Origin: JAGVSR01 sp963825555
GTDB lineage: Bacteria; Pseudomonadota; Alphaproteobacteria; Rhizobiales; Hyphomicrobiaceae
Direction of reading: 5' to 3'
Length of the DNA: 64,000 nt
Assembly: GCA_963825555.1 (NCBI GenBank)
Contig: CAWGTZ010000024.1
Coordinates: forward strand, 68,555 to 132,554
Positions 17,877 through 26,838 of the stretch are shown here, in pieces. Numbering within the stretch: position 1 is the first letter of the stretch; each line of letters begins with the position of its first letter. Under the pieces are notes generated by a model. That model did not search any database. It was not told the DNA's origin and worked only from the letters and a program-made list of their open reading frames with translations. Both the position numbers and the translations under genes were made by a program.

Positions 17877-18509
17877 ATGAGTGGTATGCGGAGTTTGTGC
17901 GTGATGATCTGTGCGTTCCCGAAGAAGCTCGCGGGCCTTGGTGCGATCGCAGTCGTGCTCGCCGTGCCGGCTCAGGCCCAGGAGCCGCCGGCCATATGGA
18001 CCGGATTCTACGCTGGTGCCCATGCGGGATATGGCTGGGCCATCGACGAGCCGGCCCCCTTCGATGTGAGCGGCGGCGTGCTCGGCATGCATGCGGGCTA
18101 CAATTATCAAATGGGCCTGACGGTGCTCGGCATCGAGGGCGACTACACCGGCTCCTGGATGGAAGATACGCAGTCCGCAGGTGGCGCGCGCGTCACGCTC
18201 GACGTGGACTATCTTGCCAGCATCCGCGGGCGCCTCGGGTATGCCCTGGGCAACGCGCTGCTCTACGGCACCATCGGCTACGCCTGGGCCGATGCAGGAA
18301 CTTCGGGGCTCGGTGTCAGCCGCACGACGGATTTCGATGGCCTCGTTCTCGGCGCCGGTATGGACTACAAGTTCGCGCCCGATTGGAGCGCTCGCGTCGA
18401 GGGCTTGAACTATTGGCTTTCGCCAGACCGCAATGGCCAAGACATCGACGACCTCGACGCGACCGTCATCCGTGCTGGCATAACCTGGCATCTGCCATCA
18501 TCTTATTGA
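17877..18509 (+). CDS. Outer-membrane beta-barrel protein, Omp25/31-like
   Basis: A 210-residue protein with a signal peptide ending near AQA-Q. It then has WTGFYAGAHAGYGW, the typical first strand of the small eight-stranded Omp25/31 or porin-family barrels of Hyphomicrobiales. The chain alternates hydrophobic and polar residues to the end, and a later strand reads LGAGMDYKFAPDWSARVE. The C-terminus is near-aromatic (WHLPSSY). Start may be ATG 17877 or 17886; a GGAG at 17871 suits the second better. It probably has a structural or surface role. Confidence 0.8.
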   Translation: MSGMRSLCVMICAFPKKLAGLGAIAVVLAVPAQAQEPPAIWTGFYAGAHAGYGWAIDEPAPFDVSGGVLGMHAGYNYQMGLTVLGIEGDYTGSWMEDTQSAGGARVTLDVDYLASIRGRLGYALGNALLYGTIGYAWADAGTSGLGVSRTTDFDGLVLGAGMDYKFAPDWSARVEGLNYWLSPDRNGQDIDDLDATVIRAGITWHLPSSY

Positions 18510-18534
18510 TCAGCGCGGCCTGCCACGGCAGGTT

Positions 18535-19368
18535 TCAAGCGCCACCGCGACGCCGGATGAGGGCCGTGTGCAGGGCCACGGCTGCCGCATTGGAGACATT
18601 GAGGCTCCTCAGGTTATCGGCCGTCGTGATCCGCACAAGGCGATGGCAGCTCTCCGCTGTGAGCTGGCGCAGTCCCTTGCCCTCAGCGCCAAGGATGATT
18701 GCCGTGGCGCGGTCGAAGGGCTCGTCTTCAATGCCACCGGTCGCCGTGCTGTCGAGGCCGAGGATGACGACGCCCGCCTCCCGCAACTCGGTTATGGCCC
18801 GGGCCAGATTTTGTACGAGCGCGATGGGGATGAGTTCGAGCGCTCCCGATGCGGATTTCGCCAGCGTACCGTTGAGGGGCGGGCTGTGGCGCCGGGTCGT
18901 TACGACGCCTGCGGCGCCGAAGGCGGCCGCCGAACGAAGGATGGCGCCCACGTTGTGAGGGTCGGTTACCTGATCGAGAAGAATGAGGGGGCCCTGGTGG
19001 GCGGCCGCCTCGGCCAGTTCCGCAAGATCGGGTTCGGGAAGCGGCTCCGTTTCAAGAAGTAGGCCCTGATGGACCGTTTCGGAGCCCAGAAGGCGGTCAA
19101 GATCGCGCGGGGTCACCGGCTCCGGTGAGAGGCCCCGCGCGGCGATGACCTCGGCAAGCCGGCGGGCGGCATTGTCCGTGGCCATGAGGCGGCGGATCAC
19201 CCGGTCGGGGTTGTCAAGTGCGGCCTCCACCGGGTGGACGCCGAAGAGGCGCACGATGCCGTCTTCCTCGGTCCCTGGGGGATTATGGGCTGGCCGTGCT
19301 GGGCGTGGGCCAGGCTTGAAGCGGGATTTGGGCTTGAAACGGGGCGTCCCCTTGCGGCTGTCCTGCAT
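18535..19368 (-). CDS. rlmB: 23S rRNA (guanosine-2'-O-)-methyltransferase RlmB family protein
   Basis: A SpoU/TrmH-type SPOUT methyltransferase that probably modifies G2251 of 23S rRNA. After a basic, proline-rich N-terminus comes the substrate-binding domain (GVHPVEAAL, then VHQGLLLE). The catalytic domain follows with LDQVTDPHNVGAILRSAAAFG, LGAEGKGLR and SLNVSNAAAVALH. These are the family's three motifs in order. I chose ATG 19368 (277 residues), because the frame runs much further upstream (to 20100) across the tRNA-Tyr gene and cannot be coding there. Confidence 0.92.
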   Translation of the reverse strand: MQDSRKGTPRFKPKSRFKPGPRPARPAHNPPGTEEDGIVRLFGVHPVEAALDNPDRVIRRLMATDNAARRLAEVIAARGLSPEPVTPRDLDRLLGSETVHQGLLLETEPLPEPDLAELAEAAAHQGPLILLDQVTDPHNVGAILRSAAAFGAAGVVTTRRHSPPLNGTLAKSASGALELIPIALVQNLARAITELREAGVVILGLDSTATGGIEDEPFDRATAIILGAEGKGLRQLTAESCHRLVRITTADNLRSLNVSNAAAVALHTALIRRRGGA

Positions 19369-19460
19369 GGCGTCAGACGGGTCTCCTGGGTGTCCCACGG
19401 CCCTGGAACGGGCTACGGCGGTGCCACCTAGCCCTACACGGAAAACCGGTACTTTTCCAT

Positions 19461-19489
19461 TTGACATCGGCCGCCTCGGTCGGGATAAG
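19461..19489 (+). promoter_or_regulatory. Probable sigma-70 promoter of tRNA-Tyr
   Basis: A perfect -35 hexamer TTGACA (19461-19466), a 17-base spacer and GATAAG (19484-19489, four of six consensus) stand about 80 bases upstream of the tRNA-Tyr gene in the same direction. Confidence 0.55.
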
Positions 19490-19568
19490 GACCCGCTTGC
19501 CCTGTCGCTCGAAGCTGCGCAGGGCGCTTTCGTTTCGTGGCCGTTTGTGGCGGCTCCGGCGATGGCTA

Positions 19569-19653
19569 GGAAGGGTGCCCGAGTGGCTAAAGGGGACGGA
19601 CTGTAAATCCGTTGGCTTCGCCTACGCTGGTTCGAATCCAGCCCCTTCCACCA
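19569..19653 (+). tRNA. tRNA-Tyr (anticodon GTA)
   Basis: An 85-base class II tRNA with a long variable arm. Acceptor GGAAGGG (19569-19575) pairs with CCCTTCC, followed by A and encoded CCA (19651-19653). The anticodon loop CTGTAAA gives GTA. The T arm is GCTGGTTCGAATCCAGC. All arms pair. Confidence 0.97.
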
Positions 19654-19688
19654 GTCTTTTTCCAACGTGCCCGTCTGGTTACTGAGCG

Positions 19689-20243
19689 TCAGCGCGTGCC
19701 CATGGTCGCGGCGCCTGGCCGGCTTTTCTGCACAGTCGTCAGCACAGACCGGCACCACGCCTCCACGGCCTGAGGCTCGGGCACGAGAGTGACGGCAAGT
19801 CCGCCGTGGAATTCTTCCCACATCTGACCGTGGACGCCGTTGAGCGCGATGAGGAGAGGGATGTCCCGCGCCACTGCTGCTTCTATGACGCCACGAAACC
19901 CGCTGCCCGCCATCTCTTGCTTGCCGAAGCGGTTGATGATGACGAGGTCGACTTCGCTCTCGAGGCTGGCGGCCACGAGTCCCGCTGCGTCTTCCAGTGC
20001 GGAGGCTTCCAGGCGGCATCCGCCACCGGCGCGTTCCAGGGGTGTCGACACGTCGATGCGCTGCGCGGATGCGAGATCCTCGATTGTCATGTCCGAGCAC
20101 GGACTATCCGGTGCGGCCGTATTGTGCTGAATGGCGCCCGCCAGCCTGTAACCCTCGCTGCGCAGGCGGTCGGCCAGCACACACAGCATCGCGTCGACAG
20201 CGTTGGCTTGGCCCATGCCATAGACGATGCCTGCCAGTTTCAT
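19689..20243 (-). CDS. DUF2478 family protein
   Basis: A 184-residue protein that starts MKLAGIVYGMGQANAVDAML and continues LAGAIQHN, the recognisable head of DUF2478 proteins. It has VDLVIINRFGKQE in the middle. Family members are sometimes found near molybdate uptake or molybdopterin genes and are P-loop-NTPase-like, but the P-loop here is not canonical. No molybdenum gene is visible nearby, so the role is open. It is transcribed away from the amino-acid-binding protein gene. Confidence 0.75.
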   Translation of the reverse strand: MKLAGIVYGMGQANAVDAMLCVLADRLRSEGYRLAGAIQHNTAAPDSPCSDMTIEDLASAQRIDVSTPLERAGGGCRLEASALEDAAGLVAASLESEVDLVIINRFGKQEMAGSGFRGVIEAAVARDIPLLIALNGVHGQMWEEFHGGLAVTLVPEPQAVEAWCRSVLTTVQKSRPGAATMGTR

Positions 20244-20430
20244 GCCTGCACTCCAATGTTTTGCTGGACATGTTTATCAGTCTTGTGAGCGATCGGCCAA
20301 GCAGACGCTTGTGCATGGATCATTTCAAAACGCTTTTGTTCTGCTGTCTTTTCCGCTTATGGTCCCCAATCAGAATTGGGTGCGGAGGGCCGTCGGACAA
20401 GACGATCCTGTTCGAGTGGGGGTTCATTGA

Positions 20431-21744
20431 ATGTCGCGTGCTGTACGATTTGGGATCGCTGTGTTTGCGGTCGTGTCGAGCCTCGCGTTGGGTGTTTGGA
20501 TCAGTGCCGAAGAGGCCTTGGCGCAGAAGAGCTACAAGCTCTGCGCCTTGCGGGATGGGCCGAAGGGACCATGCACGTGCGAGCTCAAGGGTGGGATCCC
20601 CGGCGAGTACTTCACCGTCGGCCGCAGCCTCTGCAAGTCGACCGCAGCGAAGGCGCGACCTGCGAACACGGCCCCTTCGGAGGCCGCTACTGCCGCGCCC
20701 GCTGAGGCCCCTTCCGGCGCTACTGGCGAACAGGCCAGCGAAAAGACGCAGCAGACGGATGAGGCCCCGGCGATCGAGACTGGGGCGCTGCCATCGTCAC
20801 GCAAGATCCTCGAGGTTCGGGCGCGCGGAAAACTGCTTTGCGGCGTCAACGATGATCTCCTCGGCTTCTCCAAGCGGACGGAGGCGGGAAGCTGGGTCGG
20901 CCTCGATGTCGATTTCTGCCGGGCGGTTGCTGCCGCGGTCTTTGGAGAAGCAGGCAAGGTCGAGTTCGTTCCTGTCGAAACGAACGACAGGTTCGAGGCT
21001 CTGAATTCAGGCAAGATTGATCTTCTCGCGCGCAACACAACGTGGACCATGAACCGGGACGTCGACATGGGGCTTGAGTTCGCCGGCATTCTCTACATCG
21101 ACGGCCAGGGCTTCATGACCAGCGACGAGCGCGGTCTCGTCTCGGCCCAGCAGCTGGTCGGCGCTACGGTGTGCGTGGAGAGCGGCACGACGTCTGAAAC
21201 CAACATGGCCTATTACTTCAAGTCCCATAAGATCGAAGTCGAAGCGAAGACGTTTCCCACGCGTGCCGATCTGTTGAAGGCCTATGTGTCTGGCGAGTGC
21301 GACGCGGTTACCGGCGACCGCACGTCCCTATTCGCGGACCGCGCGGAGTTCGAGGCACCCGACCAGCATGCCGTCCTGCCTGAAGTGATCTCCAAGGAGC
21401 CGCTGGGCCCGGTGGTGCTGCAGACAGATCGCGAATGGATCGAGATCGTCCGATGGACCCTCTCAGGCCTCATCAATGCCGAGGAGGTCGGGCTCGACAA
21501 GGCCACCGCGTCGGGTGGGGGCGAACTTGAGGATGACGCACTGCGCCTCGTCGAAGGGGCAGGCAAGAGCGGCGAAACCCTGGGGCTTTCCAAATCGTGG
21601 TTGCGTGACGTCGTGTCTGCCGTTGGCAACTACGGAGAGATGTTCGAGGCCGATCTGGGCAAGGGCAGCCCGCTCGGGATGGAGCGTGGCATCAATGCCT
21701 TGTGGAAGCGCGGCGGGGTGCTTTATGCGCCGCCGATGTGGTGA
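20431..21744 (+). CDS. Amino-acid ABC transporter substrate-binding protein with an added N-terminal cysteine region
   Basis: The 437-residue protein has a signal peptide (hydrophobic residues 7-25, cleavage near ALA-Q). A region of about 40 residues follows with cysteines in KLCAL, PCTCE and LCKS, then an Ala/Pro/Thr/Glu-rich linker (about residues 75-118). A full AapJ/GltI-type periplasmic binding domain starts at VRARGKLLCGVN and includes LGFSKR, GLDVDFCRAVAAAVFG and AVTGDRTSL. No permease or ATPase gene is adjacent, so it is an orphan. The next gene, 14 bases on, is an L,D-transpeptidase. Ligand unknown. Confidence 0.85.
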   Translation: MSRAVRFGIAVFAVVSSLALGVWISAEEALAQKSYKLCALRDGPKGPCTCELKGGIPGEYFTVGRSLCKSTAAKARPANTAPSEAATAAPAEAPSGATGEQASEKTQQTDEAPAIETGALPSSRKILEVRARGKLLCGVNDDLLGFSKRTEAGSWVGLDVDFCRAVAAAVFGEAGKVEFVPVETNDRFEALNSGKIDLLARNTTWTMNRDVDMGLEFAGILYIDGQGFMTSDERGLVSAQQLVGATVCVESGTTSETNMAYYFKSHKIEVEAKTFPTRADLLKAYVSGECDAVTGDRTSLFADRAEFEAPDQHAVLPEVISKEPLGPVVLQTDREWIEIVRWTLSGLINAEEVGLDKATASGGGELEDDALRLVEGAGKSGETLGLSKSWLRDVVSAVGNYGEMFEADLGKGSPLGMERGINALWKRGGVLYAPPMW

Positions 21745-21758
21745 GGCGGGCTCATCCC

Positions 21759-23048
21759 ATGATCCGTTTCTCGCCAAGCCCCGTCTCCCGTATGCCCGAG
21801 ACAACCGCTCGCGGCCGCACAGCAGGTTCTGCAACCGTCCTGGTCATGATGCTGGCGGGGCTTATCCTGCTGGCGACCTCCGGTGATCAGGTCTGGTCGC
21901 GCCAGCGCGTGCCTCCGCCGGAGCCCAGCCGAAAAGCCTGGGTGAGCTTCGAGGCCGAAACTCAGATGGTGCGGGCTCTGGAGCTATATCGTCGGTTTGC
22001 TGCGCAGCCCCAGCCGCCACCGCTGCCTGGCAAGACGACGCTGCGTGCCGGAGACATGGGCCAACCGGTGGCCGACTTGCGCGCGCGCCTTGCTCTCACG
22101 GGCGATCTTTCGGAACGCGGGCGAGGGGACAGCTATTCCTTCGATCAGGACGTCGAGGACGCGGTAAAGCGTTTCCAGGCGCGCAACGGTGTCGAGCCCA
22201 CGGGCATCGTGTACGGCATCACGCAGCGGCTTCTCAATGTGCCACTTCAGACGCGTGTGCGGCAGCTGGAACTGAACCTCCAGCGCATGCGCGACCTGCT
22301 CCCGAAGATCGCATCAGAGCCCAAGTACATCCTCATGAACGCAGCAAGCTTCGAGCTGCAAGGCATTCGCAACGGTGTTGTGGAAGTCACAAGCCGCACG
22401 ATCGCGGGCAAGCGGGCGACGCCCACGCCCGTGGTCTCGGCCAAGGTGCAGGCTCTCAACACTCTGCCCTACTGGCATGTGCCCGGAACCATCGCCAAGG
22501 CGGCGCTGATCCCGACGATCCGCAAGGACCCCGGATATCTCTATAAGGAACGGATCCGCGTGTTCTCGAGCTTCGGCGGTGAAGAGGTGGACCCAGCAAG
22601 CATCAACTGGTGGGGCCCTGAGGCCAACCGCTATGTGTTTCGCCAGGATCCCGGTCCGCAGAATGCGCTAGGTGTCCTGCGTTTCGACATGCCCAACAAG
22701 CATATCGTCTACATGCACGACACGCCCATGAAGAAACTGTTCCAGTACCATGAGCGCGCGGTGAGTGCGGGGTGCGTGCGGTTGCAGAATTTCTGGAGTG
22801 TCGCAGACTGGGTGCTCGATGGGCAGGATGGACTTTCGGGTGCCGCCTTGCAGCAGCGCGTGGAAGCGGGCCAACAGTCGACGGTAAAGCTCAATCGGCC
22901 CGTACCGGTTCATTTCATCTACCTGACGGCATGGGTCGACAACGGCGTCGTGCAGTTCCGAAATGACCTCTACAATCGGGACGCCAGCGCCTTCGATAGC
23001 GGCGAGGACGTGGCCGCGCGGCCGTCGGGCCTTACCATCGCCCCCTAG
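21759..23048 (+). CDS. L,D-transpeptidase (YkuD domain) with peptidoglycan-binding domain
   Basis: The enzyme would form 3-3 peptidoglycan cross-links or attach proteins to peptidoglycan in the periplasm. The 429-residue protein has an N-terminal membrane helix (about residues 25-42) and a peptidoglycan-binding-like domain (GDMGQPVADLRARL to VKRFQARNGVEPTG). The YkuD domain carries the catalytic set HDTP, then SAGCVRL with the active Cys. The layout resembles YcbB/LdtD. The start is ATG 21759, 14 bases after the binding-protein gene, so the two are co-transcribed. Confidence 0.92.
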   Translation: MIRFSPSPVSRMPETTARGRTAGSATVLVMMLAGLILLATSGDQVWSRQRVPPPEPSRKAWVSFEAETQMVRALELYRRFAAQPQPPPLPGKTTLRAGDMGQPVADLRARLALTGDLSERGRGDSYSFDQDVEDAVKRFQARNGVEPTGIVYGITQRLLNVPLQTRVRQLELNLQRMRDLLPKIASEPKYILMNAASFELQGIRNGVVEVTSRTIAGKRATPTPVVSAKVQALNTLPYWHVPGTIAKAALIPTIRKDPGYLYKERIRVFSSFGGEEVDPASINWWGPEANRYVFRQDPGPQNALGVLRFDMPNKHIVYMHDTPMKKLFQYHERAVSAGCVRLQNFWSVADWVLDGQDGLSGAALQQRVEAGQQSTVKLNRPVPVHFIYLTAWVDNGVVQFRNDLYNRDASAFDSGEDVAARPSGLTIAP

Positions 23049-23087
23049 TAGCTGCCTTGGCCACGGAAGAGCGACAGGTCCGGAGCC

Positions 23088-23756
23088 TTACGTCACGTCC
23101 GGCTCCCAGCCTTCGTGGCCGATGAGGGGCACAAAACGGACGTAGGTGAGATGCGTGCGCTCGAATGTCTCTTCCCCCGTCCGCGTGATGCGGATCAGTT
23201 CCTGGCCGGTCGGGTCGTCGCCGATTGGCACGACCATGCGGCCGCCGATCTTCAACTGGTGCTTGAGCGTTTCCGGGATCTTGGGTGCCCCGGCAGAAAC
23301 CAGAATGGCATCGAAGGGCGCTTCCTCCGGCCAGCCATCGGTGCCGTCGCCGCATCGGACGGTGACGCGGGTAATGCCGGCGGTCGCCAGATTGGCCCGG
23401 GCCAATTCAGCCAGCTCCTCGATTCGCTCGATGGTGAAGACCTCGGCGGCGATTTCAGCCAACACGGCGGCGGCGTAGCCCGATCCGGCTCCGATCTCAA
23501 GAACCTTCTCTCCGCCGTCCAACCGCATCGCCTCGATCATGTAGGCGACGATATAGGGCTGAGAGATGGTTTGCCCTGCGCCAATCGAGAGCGGTCGATC
23601 CTCATAGGCCAGATGGCGGCGATAGTCGGGAACGAACTTTTCGCGCGGCACCGTGCCCATGGCTTTCAGCACCTGGGGATCGGTGATGTCGCGCGCAACG
23701 AGCTGCTCGGCGACGAGCCGGGCACGGAGTTCGTTGAGGGACGGAATGCGGGACAT
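23088..23756 (-). CDS. pcm: Protein-L-isoaspartate O-methyltransferase
   Basis: Pcm methylates isoaspartyl residues so that damaged proteins can be repaired. The 222-residue protein has the N-terminal MGTVPREKFVP, the SISQP-like ISQPYIVA, the SAM-binding VLEIGAGSGYAAAVLA, and the late GGRMVVPIG segment. All are family hallmarks. ATG 23756 gives the usual length. It lies downstream of the lipoprotein gene with a 163-base gap that may contain its own promoter. Confidence 0.95.
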   Translation of the reverse strand: MSRIPSLNELRARLVAEQLVARDITDPQVLKAMGTVPREKFVPDYRRHLAYEDRPLSIGAGQTISQPYIVAYMIEAMRLDGGEKVLEIGAGSGYAAAVLAEIAAEVFTIERIEELAELARANLATAGITRVTVRCGDGTDGWPEEAPFDAILVSAGAPKIPETLKHQLKIGGRMVVPIGDDPTGQELIRITRTGEETFERTHLTYVRFVPLIGHEGWEPDVT

Positions 23757-23919
23757 CGGGCGCACCTCGCGCGGAACGTGGCAACGGTCTTGAACCATAG
23801 CGCCGCAAGGAGGGTTCTGCCGCTTTGGCAGGGATCAAATTAGGGGCCGAAAAGAAGGTTGAGTGCGGATGATCCCAGGCCGCCGAATAGGCCATCAATA
23901 ACTGTGGAGTAGGCGCGGC

Positions 23920-24783
23920 CTAGATCTTCTTCTGCGCTTCGTCGGCGCCGATCTTGTTGATGGCCGGCAACTCCGTGTCACGCGGATCCTTGAGCGTCAG
24001 CGCAACTCCGTCGCTGCGGTTCTTCTCGATGACGATCTCAGCCGGCTTTACGCAGACGGGCACGCGTTCCGGAGTGAAGGTCTGCGTGATAGACAGCAGG
24101 CCGTTGTTGTCCTTGATGGTGACATCGGCTTTGCCGCTGGCCAGCTTCTCCAGTTCCGCTTCGCTGCCGAGCTTGGCGAGATCCTCACGCTTCAGCGAAT
24201 AACTAATGGCACCAGCACGGATCGTCTCGCGGACGAGGAAGTATTTGCTGCCCGACCGTGGCTTTACGTCTTGGCGAAAGCGCTCGAGAATATAGTCCGC
24301 AACGCGGTCGTCGATCAACTCTGCGCGCATGTCGGAAACCAGCACGTCGATTTTCAGGTTTTTCTTGAAATCGGCGTTCGCCGAGGCGGTGAGTCCCGGC
24401 AGCACGTTCTGGAGCACGGCGAAAGAGACGCCTGCCGTCGATTTCTGCTCGTCGGTGAAAGCGTAATCGGCAATCCTTATGTCGCGGCGATAGCCTTTCA
24501 TGTCGAGGATTGCCGGCTCCTCGCCATAGGCCGTCACGCGATAGAACGTGCCGCTTTTGTCGAGGCGGTAGATCGAGCCCGCAGGGTCGAATCCGTTGGG
24601 AACGAGCGGGCAATCAAAACCGTTCGGTACGCCAGGCAGCATTTGGGGCGTCTTTTCGATCGAGCCCGCGATGATCTGCATGTTGGGGTCGGGAAGGGTC
24701 TCGGCGCAGCCCGCAACCAGCGACATCACGAGTGCGAGCGCAGCCATATTCCTGGAATTAAGACGCCCCGAATGAACACCCAT
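23920..24783 (-). CDS. Lipoprotein of unknown function
   Basis: A 287-residue protein starting at ATG 24783 with a lipoprotein signal peptide whose lipobox reads LVAGC (about residues 23-27). The mature part is mixed alpha/beta with no membrane segment or recognisable domain; it includes MKGYRRDIRIADYAF and a repeated VFVKP-like motif near the end. The frame extends further upstream, but that part overlaps the neighbouring gene and lacks a signal. It is on the same strand as the MfnF-like gene, 122 bases downstream of it. Confidence 0.65.
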   Translation of the reverse strand: MGVHSGRLNSRNMAALALVMSLVAGCAETLPDPNMQIIAGSIEKTPQMLPGVPNGFDCPLVPNGFDPAGSIYRLDKSGTFYRVTAYGEEPAILDMKGYRRDIRIADYAFTDEQKSTAGVSFAVLQNVLPGLTASANADFKKNLKIDVLVSDMRAELIDDRVADYILERFRQDVKPRSGSKYFLVRETIRAGAISYSLKREDLAKLGSEAELEKLASGKADVTIKDNNGLLSITQTFTPERVPVCVKPAEIVIEKNRSDGVALTLKDPRDTELPAINKIGADEAQKKI

Positions 24784-24905
24784 TTGCAATGGCCCCCCGA
24801 CCCGTTGCCAGTTCTCACTGTATGTACGAGTACAGCGCATCAATCGCAATGAATGGGGTGCGGTGTTGAGGCAACATTCCCCGGTTTTGCCCGGGAAATT
24901 GCCGT

Positions 24906-25925
24906 TCAGGGTGCCAACAGCGCCACCGAGACGGCAGGGGCGCAGGCGGTTACCCAAGGAGCGATCTCAGGTGGAGCGCCGACAACGACATCGAAGGCGA
25001 TGCATTGGCGGCCGACACGAGCTGCAAGAGCAGCCACATCAGCGGTTCCGATTCCAGCGGCGATGATGGGCGCCTTTTCAGGCAGGGGGGAGCGTGAGAG
25101 AACCTGGAGCACACCGTTGTGGACGGAACGCAACTGCTCTTCGCGCACGTATGCGGCGACCATCTGCCACTCTTCGAGAGTGGCCTCGCTGGCATCGGAC
25201 CCGAGCATGCGGGCGAGCCGCGCGACACTGCAGGCCAGCGACTTGTCCTTGCCATCGGCTGTGGCGTGAACGTCGATCTCGGTGAGATCTTCGCCTTGGA
25301 TGCGGCGGACGTCGGCCATGGTGGCGAGGTACTCGCGCGCGAGCGTTACCCATTGGCCTTTGAATGGCGCCTGCGTCGTGACGCCCATGACGGCGGTGCG
25401 CGTATAACCGGTGTAGACCAGTTCACCTGTCGTCTGGCGAACGCGATCGGTGAGCCCAGCGGGCTCGGGCTTGCCATTCGCGATCACAATGACGTCGGCT
25501 GTTGTAGAGCCGAAATCGATCAGCAGAGCGTCTTGGTGATGCCGCGCGACGAGAGTTGCTGTCGCGAGAAAGTTCGTCGAGCCGACATCGGCTGGGTGGG
25601 CGCGGGCGTCGGCGAGCGAGCCGAAGCCGCGCACGCCCATCCACACGGAAGCGTCGGGGCCCAGGGCCTTTTCCATGCGGTCCAGAAGGACTTGAACACC
25701 CGTCGTCCGATCGGGAAACAGGTCGGACAATTCTCCCGTCATGGTAAAGGCCCGGGAGGTTCCGCGGGCGATGAGAGAGGAGGCCTCTCCAAGCGCAAAG
25801 TCGAGCTTGTCAAGACCTTGCCAGAGCGGGCAAAGAATCTGACAAACGTCAGCCGGGCGGCCGTTTTCGGTGAGCGCGACCTTAAGGTGGGCGCCCCCGA
25901 CATCCAGGCCGACACGGGTGTTCAT
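24906..25925 (-). CDS. H4MPT-linked C1 pathway protein, hydantoinase/oxoprolinase-like (MfnF-like)
   Basis: A 339-residue protein of the ASKHA-like fold. It starts with GLDVGGAHLKVAL (phosphate-1 loop) and has LLIDFGSTTADVIVI (phosphate-2) near residue 135. Proteins of this kind occur only with methanopterin genes. Archaeal relatives include MfnF, which joins the furan and tyramine parts of methanofuran. A similar role in methylofuran synthesis is inferred. It is divergent from the orf17-like TIM-barrel gene across 62 bases. Confidence 0.8.
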   Translation of the reverse strand: MNTRVGLDVGGAHLKVALTENGRPADVCQILCPLWQGLDKLDFALGEASSLIARGTSRAFTMTGELSDLFPDRTTGVQVLLDRMEKALGPDASVWMGVRGFGSLADARAHPADVGSTNFLATATLVARHHQDALLIDFGSTTADVIVIANGKPEPAGLTDRVRQTTGELVYTGYTRTAVMGVTTQAPFKGQWVTLAREYLATMADVRRIQGEDLTEIDVHATADGKDKSLACSVARLARMLGSDASEATLEEWQMVAAYVREEQLRSVHNGVLQVLSRSPLPEKAPIIAAGIGTADVAALAARVGRQCIAFDVVVGAPPEIAPWVTACAPAVSVALLAP

Positions 25926-25987
25926 GTTGCAGGTCTCCCTTGAAATTTCCTGGGCTCTGTTACACGACTCTGCTGGGGAGGATAGGT

Positions 25988-26686
25988 ATGCTGATCATTC
26001 CGGTTATTGATATCCGGGGCGGTGTAGCTGTGCGTGCCGTAGCTGGCGAAAGGGCCATGTACCGGCCGGTGAAGTCAATCATCGCAGACGACGCCGAGCC
26101 GGCTGCGGTGGCTCGCGCGTACCAGACCATTTTTCCGTTTCCGACGCTATATGTCGCCGACCTCGATGGCATTGAAGGGCGCGGTGCAAACCGTGAAATC
26201 CATCATCGTATCGCGGAGGCGTGGGGCGGCGGCGATGTCTGGCTCGACGATGGCGGCATTGACGCGGAGACCTCACATCAACGCGTGCGCCCGGTGATTG
26301 GCTCGGAGACCCTTCTCGCAGCGGGCAATTGCCAATCGCATCTGGGAGGCGAGCCGCTCAGCCGCAGCGGAATTCTTTCTCTCGATTTTCGTGGAATCAC
26401 CTTTTTGGGACCGCCGGAACTCCTGGCCTACCCGTCCGCGTGGCCAGGTGCCGTGATCGTCATGACGCTCGACGTCGTGGGCCGAAACAGGGGACCAGAC
26501 GTGAAGCGGGTGGCGTCCATCGTGGAACTGGCCGGACCTCAGCGCAGAGTGTTTGCGGCGGGTGGCGTTCGTCACATCGACGACATTATCGCCCTGCGGG
26601 AAGCGGGCGCCGCTGGCGTGCTCGTCGCATCCGCTCTGCATTCGGGCAACATAAAAGCCGGCGATCTTTCTAGGATCGCCGGCTGA
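25988..26686 (+). CDS. HisA/HisF-like TIM-barrel protein of the H4MPT cluster (orf17-like)
   Basis: A 232-residue TIM-barrel protein. MLIIPVIDIRGGVAVRA at the start, LYVADLDGIEG in the middle and FAAGGVRHIDD and AAGVLVASALH near the end match the HisA/HisF scaffold, including phosphate-binding loops. Histidine synthesis is unlikely because no his gene is near and it sits in a methanopterin cluster. ATG 25988 follows GGGGAGGAT. The last nine codons lie inside a terminator hairpin. It is the only cluster gene on the plus strand. Function unknown; cofactor synthesis is inferred. Confidence 0.75.
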   Translation: MLIIPVIDIRGGVAVRAVAGERAMYRPVKSIIADDAEPAAVARAYQTIFPFPTLYVADLDGIEGRGANREIHHRIAEAWGGGDVWLDDGGIDAETSHQRVRPVIGSETLLAAGNCQSHLGGEPLSRSGILSLDFRGITFLGPPELLAYPSAWPGAVIVMTLDVVGRNRGPDVKRVASIVELAGPQRRVFAAGGVRHIDDIIALREAGAAGVLVASALHSGNIKAGDLSRIAG

Positions 26687-26692
26687 GTTTTT
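26656..26692. terminator. Bidirectional terminator overlapping the end of the TIM-barrel gene
   Basis: AGCCGGCGATC (26656-26666) and GATCGCCGGCT (26674-26684) pair perfectly over 11 bp. Rightward, five T residues (26688-26692) follow. Leftward, the stem runs into TTTTAT, so the same hairpin can end fae transcripts. The stop codon TGA at 26684-26686 overlaps the stem. Confidence 0.85.
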
Positions 26693-26838
26693 AGTCCACA
26701 CATTGCGAGTGGTTTGGGTAATCACTCGTTGTGTTAGCCGTTCCAGCGGCCAGAGAGAATTCTACCCAATCGCTGCAGCAGACCCGCTTTCATAGGAGGG
26801 GTGTCGTTATTGTTTTCCTGCTGTGGACGGTTTCCGCT

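Noticed and set aside
18535..20100. A 521-codon leftward frame covering rlmB and reaching 20100
   Set aside because: The part beyond 19368 overlaps the tRNA-Tyr gene and the DUF2478 gene and has arginine-rich, non-conserved content. The SPOUT protein starts at ATG 19368.
20431..21744. Amino-acid-binding protein as part of a full Aap/Glt transporter operon
   Set aside because: No permease or ATPase gene is adjacent. The next gene is an L,D-transpeptidase.
25988..26686. hisA (histidine biosynthesis)
   Set aside because: The fold matches, but there are no other his genes and the gene sits inside a methanopterin cluster, so the histidine role is unlikely.
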